This document shows positions 54,846 through 64,000 of a stretch of 64,000 bases of DNA, one piece after another. Source of the stretch: Oidiodendron maius Zn (taxonomy: Eukaryota > Ascomycota > Leotiomycetes > Myxotrichaceae); NCBI GenBank assembly GCA_000827325.1, contig KN832877.1, positions 806,001 to 870,000 on the forward strand, written 5' to 3'. The translations under genes were made by a program, and so were the position numbers. The number at the start of each line of letters is the position of its first letter. Position 1 is the stretch's first letter. Under the pieces are notes generated by a model, which searched no databases, was not told the DNA's origin, and was given only the letters and a program-made list of their open reading frames with translations.

Positions 54846-57059
54846 ATGGTTGTCGGAAGGGTGCTACGCGCAGCCTATTGCCCTAACTGTCGAATATCGA
54901 TAGTTCGGAGCTTCGCCTCTCTACATGGGCTTCCGATTCGGACGGCGCATCCTTCTGCGAGACTGCGATACTCGTCTGCTGGTTCAAAGGCACGATTTTC
55001 ATCCCGTGCTGTGCAGGACGGGGACGGTCATAGGTTTTCAGATGAGGCTCATGGCCGCAGCATAGTGACTGAGGTGAGCCAAGAGGCTGATGATGCGGAG
55101 GATACACCTCACAAAGATGAGGTGTCCAGAGTGGTGTCTGCGGTGCCTTGGTATCTTCAAGTCGACACGCCTCAGAGGATGCCACAAACGCTTTCAGAGC
55201 GTCAGCGGATCCCCGATTTACCAGAACATCCACCGCCAATTCTGCAGTCTTTATTGCAACAATTATCAATTGATCTAGGTCTCGACAATTTATCCCTCCT
55301 CGACCTTCGAAAACTCGATCCTCCTCCGGCGTTGGGAGCCAACCTGATGATGGTAATTGGCACTGCACGCAGCGAAAAGCACTTACATGTATCTGCAGAC
55401 AGGCTTTGCCGCTGGCTGCGGAGCACCTACAATTTACGGCCGGACGCGGATGGGCTACTTGGGAGGAATGAACTTAAGCTCAAGTTAAGACGGAAAGCAA
55501 GACGAGCGAAGCTTGTAGGAAGCGTAGCCGAAGAAGATGATGATGATGGCGTTCGAACTGGCTGGGTTTGCGTCGATGCAGGCGTCGTAGATACCCCAGA
55601 GCCTTCCACAGATGCCGAGACTCGGGATTTCGTTGGATTTGGGCGGCGAACAGATGGGGTGAGAATGGTCGTACAGATGCTCACAGATGAAAAGAGAGAA
55701 GAAATTGATCTGGAAGGGCTTTGGGGAGGCATCTTGGAACGAGGGACCAAGCGACAGATCCAAGAAGCTGAAACCCTCGACAGCAGCCAATGTTCTACTC
55801 TTAAGGCCATACCTGGAAAAGGGCAACTGCATAGCAAACCGCCTTCATTTATAGCTTCTCAATCCCGTGGATTCCATACCTCAGCGTACTGTCTATCAGA
55901 TCAGATTCGAGGGCAATCATTGAGAGCTTCTGCTGTGCCAAGTGGAGCGGATATAAGACCTCCCTCCAACAATTTGAGAGAGCAAGACTTGCAGCGCCAT
56001 CTGATGGAAGCTTTCGCATCAGGAAATTTTGACCTAACTGAAGCATCTTTTTTGCCATTCAGCCAGGATTTCTTAGAGCTACAGAATGAGGGGTGGAGAG
56101 CAGTTCTTCTGCAGCAGCTGCAAAAGTATCTTGAGAGCGTCCCGAAAAATACTGCCCTCCAACTTCTAGGGACAGGTGATAGGGACAACGCGACTACACC
56201 TTTCGTGGCCTGTTTCTACCGGGCGGTGCCAACATTCCTCTCACAGACAGAAGGCAAAGCGATTATCGACTTTTATTGCTACGCAATGGAGATTGGGCAC
56301 GCCGGGTACAAGATCGAAGGGTTACTGAGTCTTGTTTCTAAATTGGTGCTTAGAGGCATTCCAATTTCTTCTAACTCCTTCCTACGACTCCTTCGAAACA
56401 TATTACCCCGAGGTTCCTGGGGAGTCACTGCCTTGACTAAAGCGGCGTCTATCGACGGAGCCATGATACTTCTCCGAGTGATGCATGATCAGGGTCATAA
56501 AGTGCTGACAGAAGAGGTCTTCCTCCTGCTCCAAGAGGCTCTTACATCAGAAGTATATCCTGGCGATTCTAAGCCAGCCAAACCTACGGCGACGACCTTT
56601 GATCTGCCATCAAACCAAACATCGCCAAGGCAGCATCGACTGCACTTGACGATGCTGGCTGTGGATATGCCCCTTTTCAGCGACGAGACTCGGCTACGGC
56701 TTTTGGAGTTGTATGCGCGGAAGCAGTACTGGCGCGAGTTCTGGGATGTGTGGAGGATGGCTCCTCGCCGGGGCCAGCCACAGAGTCCCCCAATGTACGC
56801 TCTGATGTTCAGGAAGATTGCGGAAACGAAGAACCAGAAGGCATGCATCGCCGTCCTTCGCACGTGGGTCCCTGAAATGGATGCTGAGACCCCCAAGATT
56901 GCGCTCGACGGTGAGGTTGCCGAGGCCGTCAGGGCCGTCTTAGAAGTAGCCGAACCCTTGGTACAGGAGGAGGCAGCGCGCAATCCCGGCGGCCGGGGTG
57001 AGTGGATCGATCTCTGGCGACGGACAATGCAAGGCGGCTCTTTCTCTCCCGTCAGATGA
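54846..57059 (+). CDS. ATP25: Mitochondrial ATP synthase synthesis protein Atp25
   Basis: A single exon of 737 residues. It starts with a mitochondrial presequence (MVVGRVLRAAYCPNCRISI, then Arg/Ser-rich to about 55). Residues about 98-290 form the Iojap/RsfS-like domain, with VPWYLQVDTP, LDLRKLDPPPALGANLMMVI and GTARSEKHLHVSADRLCRWL. The second half (about 390-730) is the Atp25 mRNA-stabilising domain. In yeast Atp25 is cleaved in two inside mitochondria: the N part binds the large ribosomal subunit, and the C part stabilises the mRNA of ATP synthase subunit 9. A similar cleavage site is expected near the Ser/Arg-rich stretch around 320-350 but cannot be placed exactly. Confidence 0.92.
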   Translation: MVVGRVLRAAYCPNCRISIVRSFASLHGLPIRTAHPSARLRYSSAGSKARFSSRAVQDGDGHRFSDEAHGRSIVTEVSQEADDAEDTPHKDEVSRVVSAVPWYLQVDTPQRMPQTLSERQRIPDLPEHPPPILQSLLQQLSIDLGLDNLSLLDLRKLDPPPALGANLMMVIGTARSEKHLHVSADRLCRWLRSTYNLRPDADGLLGRNELKLKLRRKARRAKLVGSVAEEDDDDGVRTGWVCVDAGVVDTPEPSTDAETRDFVGFGRRTDGVRMVVQMLTDEKREEIDLEGLWGGILERGTKRQIQEAETLDSSQCSTLKAIPGKGQLHSKPPSFIASQSRGFHTSAYCLSDQIRGQSLRASAVPSGADIRPPSNNLREQDLQRHLMEAFASGNFDLTEASFLPFSQDFLELQNEGWRAVLLQQLQKYLESVPKNTALQLLGTGDRDNATTPFVACFYRAVPTFLSQTEGKAIIDFYCYAMEIGHAGYKIEGLLSLVSKLVLRGIPISSNSFLRLLRNILPRGSWGVTALTKAASIDGAMILLRVMHDQGHKVLTEEVFLLLQEALTSEVYPGDSKPAKPTATTFDLPSNQTSPRQHRLHLTMLAVDMPLFSDETRLRLLELYARKQYWREFWDVWRMAPRRGQPQSPPMYALMFRKIAETKNQKACIAVLRTWVPEMDAETPKIALDGEVAEAVRAVLEVAEPLVQEEAARNPGGRGEWIDLWRRTMQGGSFSPVR

Positions 57060-57594
57060 TCGCCAAGGGATTAAGCGGGCCGTGGGCATCTCCACCAAAG
57101 GTGTACGATACTGCGGAGGATATGTATGTAAAAATATATAGAGTACACCACTACCACCTCTGATTCCCGCGTGTCCTACCCCGTCTCCCACCCCGTCTCC
57201 CACCCGTCGGCCCGCGCGGGATCGACCTTCTGGACTTCTGGTACCTGACCGCAAGGCTCACGCTGTTTGCAATGCCGCCGACGGGGGAGGTTGAAACGTG
57301 TATTTGTTGATTGGTTGATCCGCCTCGTCCAGGGCCGGTCGTGGGTGGTGGTCGTGCCGTTTCGGGCGCCACAACAAACACAGAGCTCGACACACCTTAG
57401 GCCGTCGGCGGCATGCTACAAGCTGAAGCTGCCCTCAGCTGAATCTGCGACATGTAAATAAGAGCTTCGTGCCTCCCCTTCTCTACCTTTCATCTCTGCA
57501 CAGCATCAGACTGATCTCTCTGCCATCCACAATTCCCTCTCCCTTTTCCCCAATACGCATCTGAGCTAACCCTGCTCCTGCCCCCTCTGAAGCT
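57060..57594 (+). promoter_or_regulatory. Upstream region of the S1/P1 nuclease
   Basis: About 535 bases. The last 100 before the ATG are pyrimidine-rich, as in highly expressed fungal genes. It includes a 12-base tandem pair at 57181-57204 and no close TATA box. Confidence 0.45.
57181..57204. repeat. Two perfect 12-base tandem repeats
   Basis: CCGTCTCCCACC twice in a row, 390 bases before the nuclease start. On the minus strand it contains the GGGAGACGG motif. Confidence 0.85.
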
Positions 57595-58695
57595 ATGAAG
57601 CTTCTCAGCCTTGCGCCAGCCTTCCTTCTTGCCGCGCTGCCCAGCGTGCACTCCTGGGGCGGATTGGGCCACGAAACCGTCGCTTACGTCGCGGCCAATT
57701 TTGTGCATTCTGACACGAAGGCCTACTTCCAGAATCTACTAGGCGACAACAGCGACGACTACCTCGCGGCCGTGGCCACCTGGGCCGACTCCTTCCGCTA
57801 CTCGCACGAGGGCAGGTTCTCGGCCCCGTTGCACTTCATAGATGCTGAGGATGACCCGCCCAATTCCTGCAGCGTGAAGTTCGATAGGGATTGTGGTGAC
57901 AGCGGATGCGTAGTGTCGGCGATTAAGAACTATGTATGAGAGTCGCAGCTGAAATTGGCTATATGGTAGTTAACAGCAGATAGACTTCTCAGCTCCTAGA
58001 TCCCTCGTTAGACAAGGACAGCCGGAACACCGCTGCTAAGGTAAAGCCATTCTTCAATGCCAATTTAAGCTTGTGCTAATTGCATTCCCAGTTCATCATC
58101 CACGTAGGCACATGCTGATCATTTACTGAAAAGTTAGACCTGCTCACAGTTCTCTTCCAGTTCGTCGGAGATATCCACCAGCCTCTTCATGCCGAGAACG
58201 TCGACCGTGGTGGAAACAGCATCCACGTCCTCTTCGGCCGCGCGCACACCAACCTGCACCACGTCTGGGACACCAGTATCCCCGAGAAGATCGTGGGCGG
58301 CTACGCCCTCGCTGATGCGAAGAAATGGGCCGCCAGCTTGACCACAGAGATCCAGTCTGGAAGCTACAGGTCTGTTGCACGGCAGTGGCTTGCGGGGATG
58401 GATTTGAACGATCCCGTATCGACGACACTGACCTGGGCGACGGAATCGAACGCCATCGTCTGCTCCACCGTGATGCCAGACGGCATTGAAGGTGTGGAGA
58501 ATCAGGATCTAAGTGGTGATTATTATGATGCTGCTGTTCCCGTAGTCGAGCAGCAGGTGGCGAGGGGAGGCTATAGGTAAGCCTAAAAATATTTGGTGTT
58601 CTCTTGAATGTAATTAACTCATACCGCGTTCTAGACTTGCTCACTGGCTGGACTTGGTTGCGACGGGCGCGACGGGCTTCAACACCGAATTGTAA
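57595..58695 (+). CDS. Secreted S1/P1-type nuclease
   Basis: Five exons: 57595-57933, 57984-58040, 58092-58103, 58161-58576 and 58635-58695, giving 294 residues, the size of nucleases S1 and P1. A signal peptide (1-20) is cut before Trp21, whose free amino group is itself a zinc ligand in this family (WGGLGHETVAYVA). The other ligands are in place: His26, Asp in TWADSFRYSHE, His in APLHFIDAED, the His/Asp/His set in FIIHFVGDIHQPLH, and LHHVWD. The third exon is only 12 bases (Phe-Ile-Ile-His) and supplies a zinc ligand. The enzyme cuts single-stranded DNA/RNA and releases 3'-phosphates, probably to scavenge phosphate and nucleosides outside the cell. Confidence 0.93.
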
Positions 58696-59884
58696 GGATA
58701 TGAAGTGACGGGTGGAAGCTTGCAAGAGCGCACGGCGTCTCTTGTACTGTGTACTAAATAGCAATAGCACTATCAATGGTAATTACAGTTGCCCGTGTTA
58801 ACTGAGACGGCATTCCACGTGGTGTACCTGATCTGGTTGTGGAGCGATCCAGGCACTCGGTCTCATTATGAAGCTCTGTGCCTAGCCCACTATCGCGGCT
58901 ACGCTAATTACCAATCAGACACGGCTGACAGACAGTAGGAAGGTTAAAGTCGACTTGGGTCATCACGATAGAGACTTGGTGCTGGTCACAAATAGAGTAC
59001 TGAAGGGCGGACAATGACGTCAGAGCATCACATCTCAGCTCAGATTTTCACCTCCCGTACCAACATATGTAACAATGTGGCTTCCAATTTCGGCACCTAT
59101 ATACTGACGTACACGGGCATCAATGAATAGCTTGGGCGAGAAGATCTCTCTTTCAACCGGACACTCCCAAGGTAGATAGACATACTACCCCGAGGTAGCA
59201 CAGCCGCAAGTCCCAAAAGTGGGGTCTAAGACGCGCGGGGCAGCACTTCTCATCTCAGCATGTAGATGTGATGGCGCACCAACTTAAGCTCTTCAACGCG
59301 CCTTCAAGCTGGTCAGCTGCTCATGGACTGACACGCCCAGGCCTCGCGAATGTGAAAATCCCTACATGGTTCCTTCTGCTGCTTACGCACTCACCAACAT
59401 ATCTCAATCTTCTTTCTGGTTTAGCCACTGCCCGGACGGCACCGGGTCCAGACCCAAAATGGGATCGGTCAAGACCGGCACCCACTGCACCCACTACGCC
59501 CACTATGGATTCGGCCTTGCTTACCTTAGCGGCTTGTCCATCTACTAAGGAATTCTTTTCTGACTGTGATTCATCCTCTGTTCTGTTCTTCTATATATAA
59601 CCAAGCGGCCACTCCTCGCAAGAGAAGAGCGAGATATCCGAGCCGGCCTCTGGTATGCTCGTTGTTTGGGCGTCATCTTTGACCTCAACGCAACCTCTCG
59701 GAGTGGCTTCCCTTCCCGTGTCTTTCCTGCATATCAAGGTCCCCACCCCTGGATGCATATGCCTCACGAGACTCATATCTCAAATTTCATCATATAAGGC
59801 TCTGCCCCACCCCTCTTCCCCCCTCCCCTCAACAGTGAGATCTCAAGATTTCAACATTGTGGGAATCCCGTCAAGGAGAGGAAT
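58696..59884. other. Intergenic, 1.2 kb
   Basis: Between the nuclease and the DHA2 transporter. A frame at 59268-59600 has no protein-like features. A TATA box for the transporter lies at 59592. Confidence 0.5.
59592..59600 (+). promoter_or_regulatory. TATA box of the DHA2 transporter
   Basis: TATATATAA on the plus strand, 285 bases before the ATG at 59885. The distance implies a long leader. Confidence 0.45.
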
Positions 59885-61915
59885 ATGAGTTTTCAGGATG
59901 CCCAGCGAGCCTCGGGCAACCAGCCCGAAGTCACCGAGCAGACATCCCTGCTACACTCTGCTGGGGCGTCCTATGACCATGGGGCGGTATCGGGCGAAGC
60001 TACAGACAGCCACCAGGAAGAGGTGATTGACCCCGACGACTTCGATATCCTGCTTGCCAGGTCGGAGTCAATATCTTCGAGGATCGGTCCCGAAGTGGAA
60101 TCCCAAGAGACTGCCATGCTCCGTGGCCCCCGTGTTTACGGGTCAGTCCATAGGGGTTCTCGTCGACCAAGTCATACCAGCGACGCCAAGATATCCATAG
60201 TCAGCACTGCCAGAGGCGACCAAGAACCCATAGAAGATGGTCTTTCAAAAAGCCCCTATCTTGGGGGCGTTGGTGTCGTTAGATTTTGGCTCATTTTCGG
60301 TGGTGTTCTGTTCAACTTCTTCGTCGCCTGCTTCGATTCGACCATCATGGTCTCCAGTCATCCAGTCATCACGTCCTATTTCAACGGCGCCAATAGTGCC
60401 TCTTGGTTATCCACGGCCTTCCTCTTAACCTCAACAAGCTTCCAGCCCCTCTTCGGTCGTCTGTCAGATACCATTGGAAGAAAACCGCCTTACATATTTT
60501 GCCTGACAATATTCTTATCTGCCACAATATGGTGTGCCCTGGCCCAGAGCATGACGAGCTTCATCGCTGCTCGAGCCCTCTGTGGACTTGGTGCTGGCGG
60601 GATGGTAAGTCTTGGGTCCATCATCACGAGTGATCTTGTCCCCATTGAGATCCGAGGTGCGTACCAGTCCTATATGAATGCCGTTTATGGTGCCGGTGCT
60701 GCACTAGGGGCAGCTCTTGGAGGGGCCATCGCAGATTCTCTGGGATGGAGGTGGGAGTTTGGTGTGCAGGTTCCCCTTCTCGCTATTGCTTTGGTCATGG
60801 CTTGCTTCACGACACCGCAAAGACTTGGGCTGCAAGAAGGTGCGCAGCAGAAGACCGTGATGGAAGCCATGAAGTTGTTTGACTTTAAGGGCTCCGTACT
60901 TCTCACTAGTAGTATTACCTTCTTCATTCTAGGGATTGTAGGTTCTACCGTCATGAAATAGCATTCTCGCAATCGCTAATCTATGGTACAGAACTTGGGT
61001 GGAAATGTTTACGAATGGTCTCACCCCTTTGTAGTCTCTTCTCTGGCGATCTGCAGCATCTGCTTCCCTCTATTCATCTGGGTAGAGTACCACACGCCTC
61101 TGCCCATTATGCCCTTGAAGATAATTGTCCGTAATCCGCGCCGCGGCCTCATCGTCTCAAACGCCATTGCATCAATGATCTCCAATAGTATTACCTTCAA
61201 CATCCCCCTCTTCTTCCAAGCCGTCCTCCTCGAGAGCGCAACGAGTTCTGGCCTGCGTCTCGTGGTCCCAACATTATGTTCCTCAGCAGTGGGAACCGCA
61301 ACAGGTTTCATCATAACATATACTCGACTTCTCAAACCTCCGTTGATGGCAGGAACTGTCCTTCTCCTGATCGGAACAGCCTGCCTCCTTTTCATGACTA
61401 GGGGCCTACCAGATTGGATGTACTTGCTCTTCCTAGTCCCGTCGTCCATGGGCAACGGATTCATCTTCCCAGGAACGTTCATGGCCGTCTTGGCAGTTTC
61501 CGATCAGTCCGAGCAGGCCGTAGTGACTAGCACCTTGATCCTCTGGCGGTCGCTAGGCGGCGTTCTTGGTGTTGCAATTAGCAGTCTCGTACTGCAGAAC
61601 GCCCTCCTCTTCTTCCTCGAAGAGACAATCACGGGCCCAGAAAAAGAAGACGTGAGATTCCTTCCATTCAGTCCCATACTCATTTTCTTGCTTCGAATAA
61701 AAAGCTAATAAAACTCTTAAAAATAGGTCATATCCAAAGTCCGCAAATCTGTTAAAGCAATAGAGAAACTCACTCCCTTCTATAGAGAACAAGTCATTGA
61801 TGCGTACGCCCTCTCACTCAGATCCGTCTTCATTATGACTACGATCTTCGCCTTTTTCACGATCCTCCTTACCGTCCGTCTCCAGCTACCAAAATTAGGC
61901 CAGAGAAAGACGTAA
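59885..61915 (+). CDS. MFS transporter, DHA2 family (Fnx1/Vba-like)
   Basis: Three exons, 59885-60937, 60992-61651 and 61727-61915, give 633 residues. A hydrophilic tail of about 135 residues with an acidic dileucine-type start (EQTSLLHSAG) precedes about fourteen membrane helices, starting FWLIFGGVLFNFFVACFDST. Motif A is FGRLSDTIGRKP, and the family loop GAGAALGAALGGAIADSLGW is clear. The closest known proteins are S. pombe Fnx1 and yeast Vba1-3, vacuolar carriers of basic amino acids. The N-terminal dileucine fits sorting to the vacuole. Export of toxins at the plasma membrane is the alternative for this family. Confidence 0.88.
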
Positions 61916-62574
61916 AACAATCTTGGTTGCACCAGCAGGGTTGTGCATCTTGAATACCATTTTTTGTGGGGAGTTATGGAATTGCATTGGATTGTTATGT
62001 CGGTTTGCATTTTAACGAGTTTGAGGAGTATAAATTTTCTTTGTTGGGGGGTTGGTAAATACAAAGGTTCTCGCTGCAAATTGTCAAATGCTAAAGTGGG
62101 AGTACCAAATTGGGCGCAGCTAACTAGTAGAATGGAATAGAGGAAATTATGAGAGGCTAATGAGCATAAATCTACAGAGCTACTTATGGCTAGATTTAAA
62201 TTCTCCGTATTATAACTTATCATATTCTTGTACATGGAGATTATATTTAATCATATATTACCTCTCTTTAATTCTTCATATTTGGGAATAAGTACAGAAT
62301 ATCAGGTATGACTTAACAGACATTAATCCGATCTTTATATGCACCAACCATCACTGCATGTACCCATACCGATGCTCCTGCCTTCACAATGCAATCCATT
62401 CTTCCTCGCATGTCCTAGCCATACGTACACCAAATCGATGTAATCCAAGTTCCGTGGACTGATCCGAGGAAATATAAATGCTCCATGCATATCATGCCTT
62501 ATATCCCTACTATACCAAATAGTTCTGCCCATGCTGTTAAAATTCCAAGAAATCGTTATATCGTAAATGCATCA
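61916..62574. other. Convergent 3' region, 0.66 kb
   Basis: AT-rich DNA between the DHA2 transporter and the GPCR gene. Nothing else is visible. Confidence 0.5.
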
Positions 62575-64000
62575 TCATGAATTCTTTATTATTCGTTCAC
62601 CTCCCCATCTTTCTATCTGTCTTATCAGTTGTGGTCGTCTTATTTCAGTCGTCCGAGGCGACACTTCCGGTGATTGGGGACCGGGGGCTAGTATCGTATC
62701 CATTGGATTCGTTACTTCTTCCGAGACAGGCGTCATAGCTGTATCCATCCCCGCGCCGTCCCACCACATCCGTCTACCTCTCGCAACGACATCTCTGGAC
62801 TGTTCGGACTCATTTCTTCTCTCAGCTAACTCCTCGTCTCTCCTCCGATATGCAGCTCTCGCTTCACGAACAACTTCGTCTTTCGTCCTACCCGGCCCTG
62901 GCGCAGTCTTCACTTCACTTGAATCTTTCCACCCAGACCAGAATCTTAAGCTGGATGTAAAACTGCCATCCGTATATCGGATATGTCTCCATGGCTTCTC
63001 TCGGGATGAGAACAGCCAGCAATCAATTGCAGCTTGTGAACAGAGGCATATAGTTGTGATGCAACGCAGTCCGAAGGGGAGGTTGGCGGCAAATCGGTCG
63101 TCGTATTGAAGGATATGAACGACAAGTGGCATGATCCACATTCCAATATACGCTAGGGGGTAAATGAATAGATATCGAAGTTGGCGTCGGATCTTGTCGC
63201 GTGTATGGATCATCTCGGAGACAGCGACATTTGGACCACGAGAATTAACGAGCTGCAGCGTTGAGGCTACTGAGTTTTCAGTCTCGCAAGGCCGCTGGCT
63301 GAGTAGTGTAAAGATGTCAACCATTGAGCGCTTAGTGTTGGCCTGCTGCTGTGAGCTCTGCTGAACTGGATCCGGCCGAGCAGGGAGCTCGGAGAGTAGA
63401 GCTTGGTCAAGAGGCAAGACAGAGGTGTCGGTAGGGCTTTTTGGTGGTGAGTGTTTGATGGTAAAGCTCACTGAAGGGATTAATTTCGGCCTTTGTTCTT
63501 TTGGCAGTGGTGGTGGTACCTGTGCCGAGCCCTTTCTAGACACGACACTGGCCCACATAAAACGATGTGCATTTGGCTCTGGACTGATAGGTACTTGGTC
63601 ATACGAAACAGTGGTTGATACAGATTGTGTCCTTCTTTCAGTTTCTGTTCCGGAGGTGCGCCTAGACTCGGAGGCAGAACCATCGCAAATTAATGGTGGC
63701 AAAGAAGAAAAGGCCTGTTGTTTCGAGGCAGTCCAGGATTTGTCATTTGGAGGCATGGAGTTCTTCTTGCTTAATTTAGTAAAACCAGAAAATTTGTATC
63801 GGACATAGGAGTATATAGACGCATAAACCCCGAGAATGATGATAAAAATCAGGTATCGTGGAACCCAACTCAGAGCCAAGGAGTACCATAGAGGTCTCAG
63901 CGGGAGGTAGCAGTAAGCTCCGTCTCCGACATAAGGATCGTCTTCGCGGACAAATGCTAACGAAGCCATGACAATAGGCAGCGCGGCCCAAATCACGTAT
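62575..64000 (-). CDS. Gpr1/Git3-type G-protein-coupled receptor, C-terminal part (5' end cut)
   Basis: The frame is open to the right edge, so the N-terminal helices are missing. What is visible: a loop with YVGDGAYCYLPLRPLWYS, helix 5 (YLIFIIILGVYASIYSYVRY), a Ser/Pro-rich third cytoplasmic loop of about 200 residues, helix 6 (FIYPLAYIGMWIMPLVVHIL), helix 7 (LRCITTICLCSQAAIDCWLF) and a cytoplasmic tail with EVKTAPGPGRTKDEVVREA. The very long third loop and the helix 6-7 pattern are those of the Git3 C-terminal domain in glucose- or amino-acid-sensing receptors (yeast Gpr1, Neurospora GPR-4) that act through a G-alpha protein and cAMP. The ligand is not known. Confidence 0.85.
   Translation of the reverse strand, partial: YVIWAALPIVMASLAFVREDDPYVGDGAYCYLPLRPLWYSLALSWVPRYLIFIIILGVYASIYSYVRYKFSGFTKLSKKNSMPPNDKSWTASKQQAFSSLPPLICDGSASESRRTSGTETERRTQSVSTTVSYDQVPISPEPNAHRFMWASVVSRKGSAQVPPPLPKEQRPKLIPSVSFTIKHSPPKSPTDTSVLPLDQALLSELPARPDPVQQSSQQQANTKRSMVDIFTLLSQRPCETENSVASTLQLVNSRGPNVAVSEMIHTRDKIRRQLRYLFIYPLAYIGMWIMPLVVHILQYDDRFAANLPFGLRCITTICLCSQAAIDCWLFSSREKPWRHIRYTDGSFTSSLRFWSGWKDSSEVKTAPGPGRTKDEVVREARAAYRRRDEELAERRNESEQSRDVVARGRRMWWDGAGMDTAMTPVSEEVTNPMDTILAPGPQSPEVSPRTTEIRRPQLIRQIERWGGERIIKNS

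Overview
The window is nuclear DNA of a filamentous ascomycete (Pezizomycotina). The genes carry short GT-AG introns of about 48-80 bases with CTAAC/CTRAY-like branch sites. The proteins are typical of mould fungi: a Xyr1/XlnR xylanase regulator, an HsbA-like surface protein, an exo-polygalacturonase, two Zn2Cys6 regulators and a Gpr1/Git3-type receptor. The class cannot be fixed from sequence alone. The start of the Xyr1 protein resembles Leotiomycete/Sordariomycete versions more than Aspergillus ones, which is only a hint. I found no tRNA, rRNA, CRISPR array or intact transposon.

Layout. 0-5 kb: a secreted NlpC/P60-type protein cut by the left edge, an aldo/keto reductase and an HsbA-like secreted protein. 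5-7.3 kb: a gene-poor stretch that may contain decayed repeat DNA. 7.4-20 kb: a small conserved fungal protein, a PP4-type phosphatase with two unusual insertions, a 993-residue orphan protein, a bZIP factor, an Arc1-like tRNA-binding protein and a 453-residue orphan. 22-28 kb: a PNPOx-like flavoprotein, a GH28 exo-polygalacturonase and a DHA1 transporter. 28-39 kb: two Zn2Cys6 regulators, the second being xyr1/xlnR with a 3.9-kb upstream region. 39-50 kb: a dense housekeeping block with methionine aminopeptidase 2, scavenger decapping enzyme, a GILT-family protein, an atypical hexokinase and the splicing factor Cef1/Cdc5. 50-57 kb: the mitochondrial RNA polymerase RPO41 and ATP25, transcribed divergently. 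57-64 kb: S1/P1 nuclease, a DHA2 transporter and the C-terminal part of a nutrient-sensing GPCR that runs off the right edge.

How the genes relate. There is no biosynthetic cluster. Two themes recur: use of plant material and nutrient scavenging (Xyr1, polygalacturonase, S1 nuclease, HsbA, transporters, carbon-sensing GPCR), and mitochondrial gene expression (RPO41 with ATP25). Where introns interrupt a gene I re-spliced it by hand and give the exon limits; all are predictions from splice signals, reading frame and family fit.

I did not find a clearly new biological system. The observations most worth a second look are the inserted PP4 catalytic subunit, the in-frame GC-AG intron at the end of RPO41, the 35-base tail-to-tail coding overlap of the decapping enzyme and GILT genes, the GILT protein lacking its CXXC, the long uncharacterised proteins, and the palindromic CACGTG elements in three promoters.
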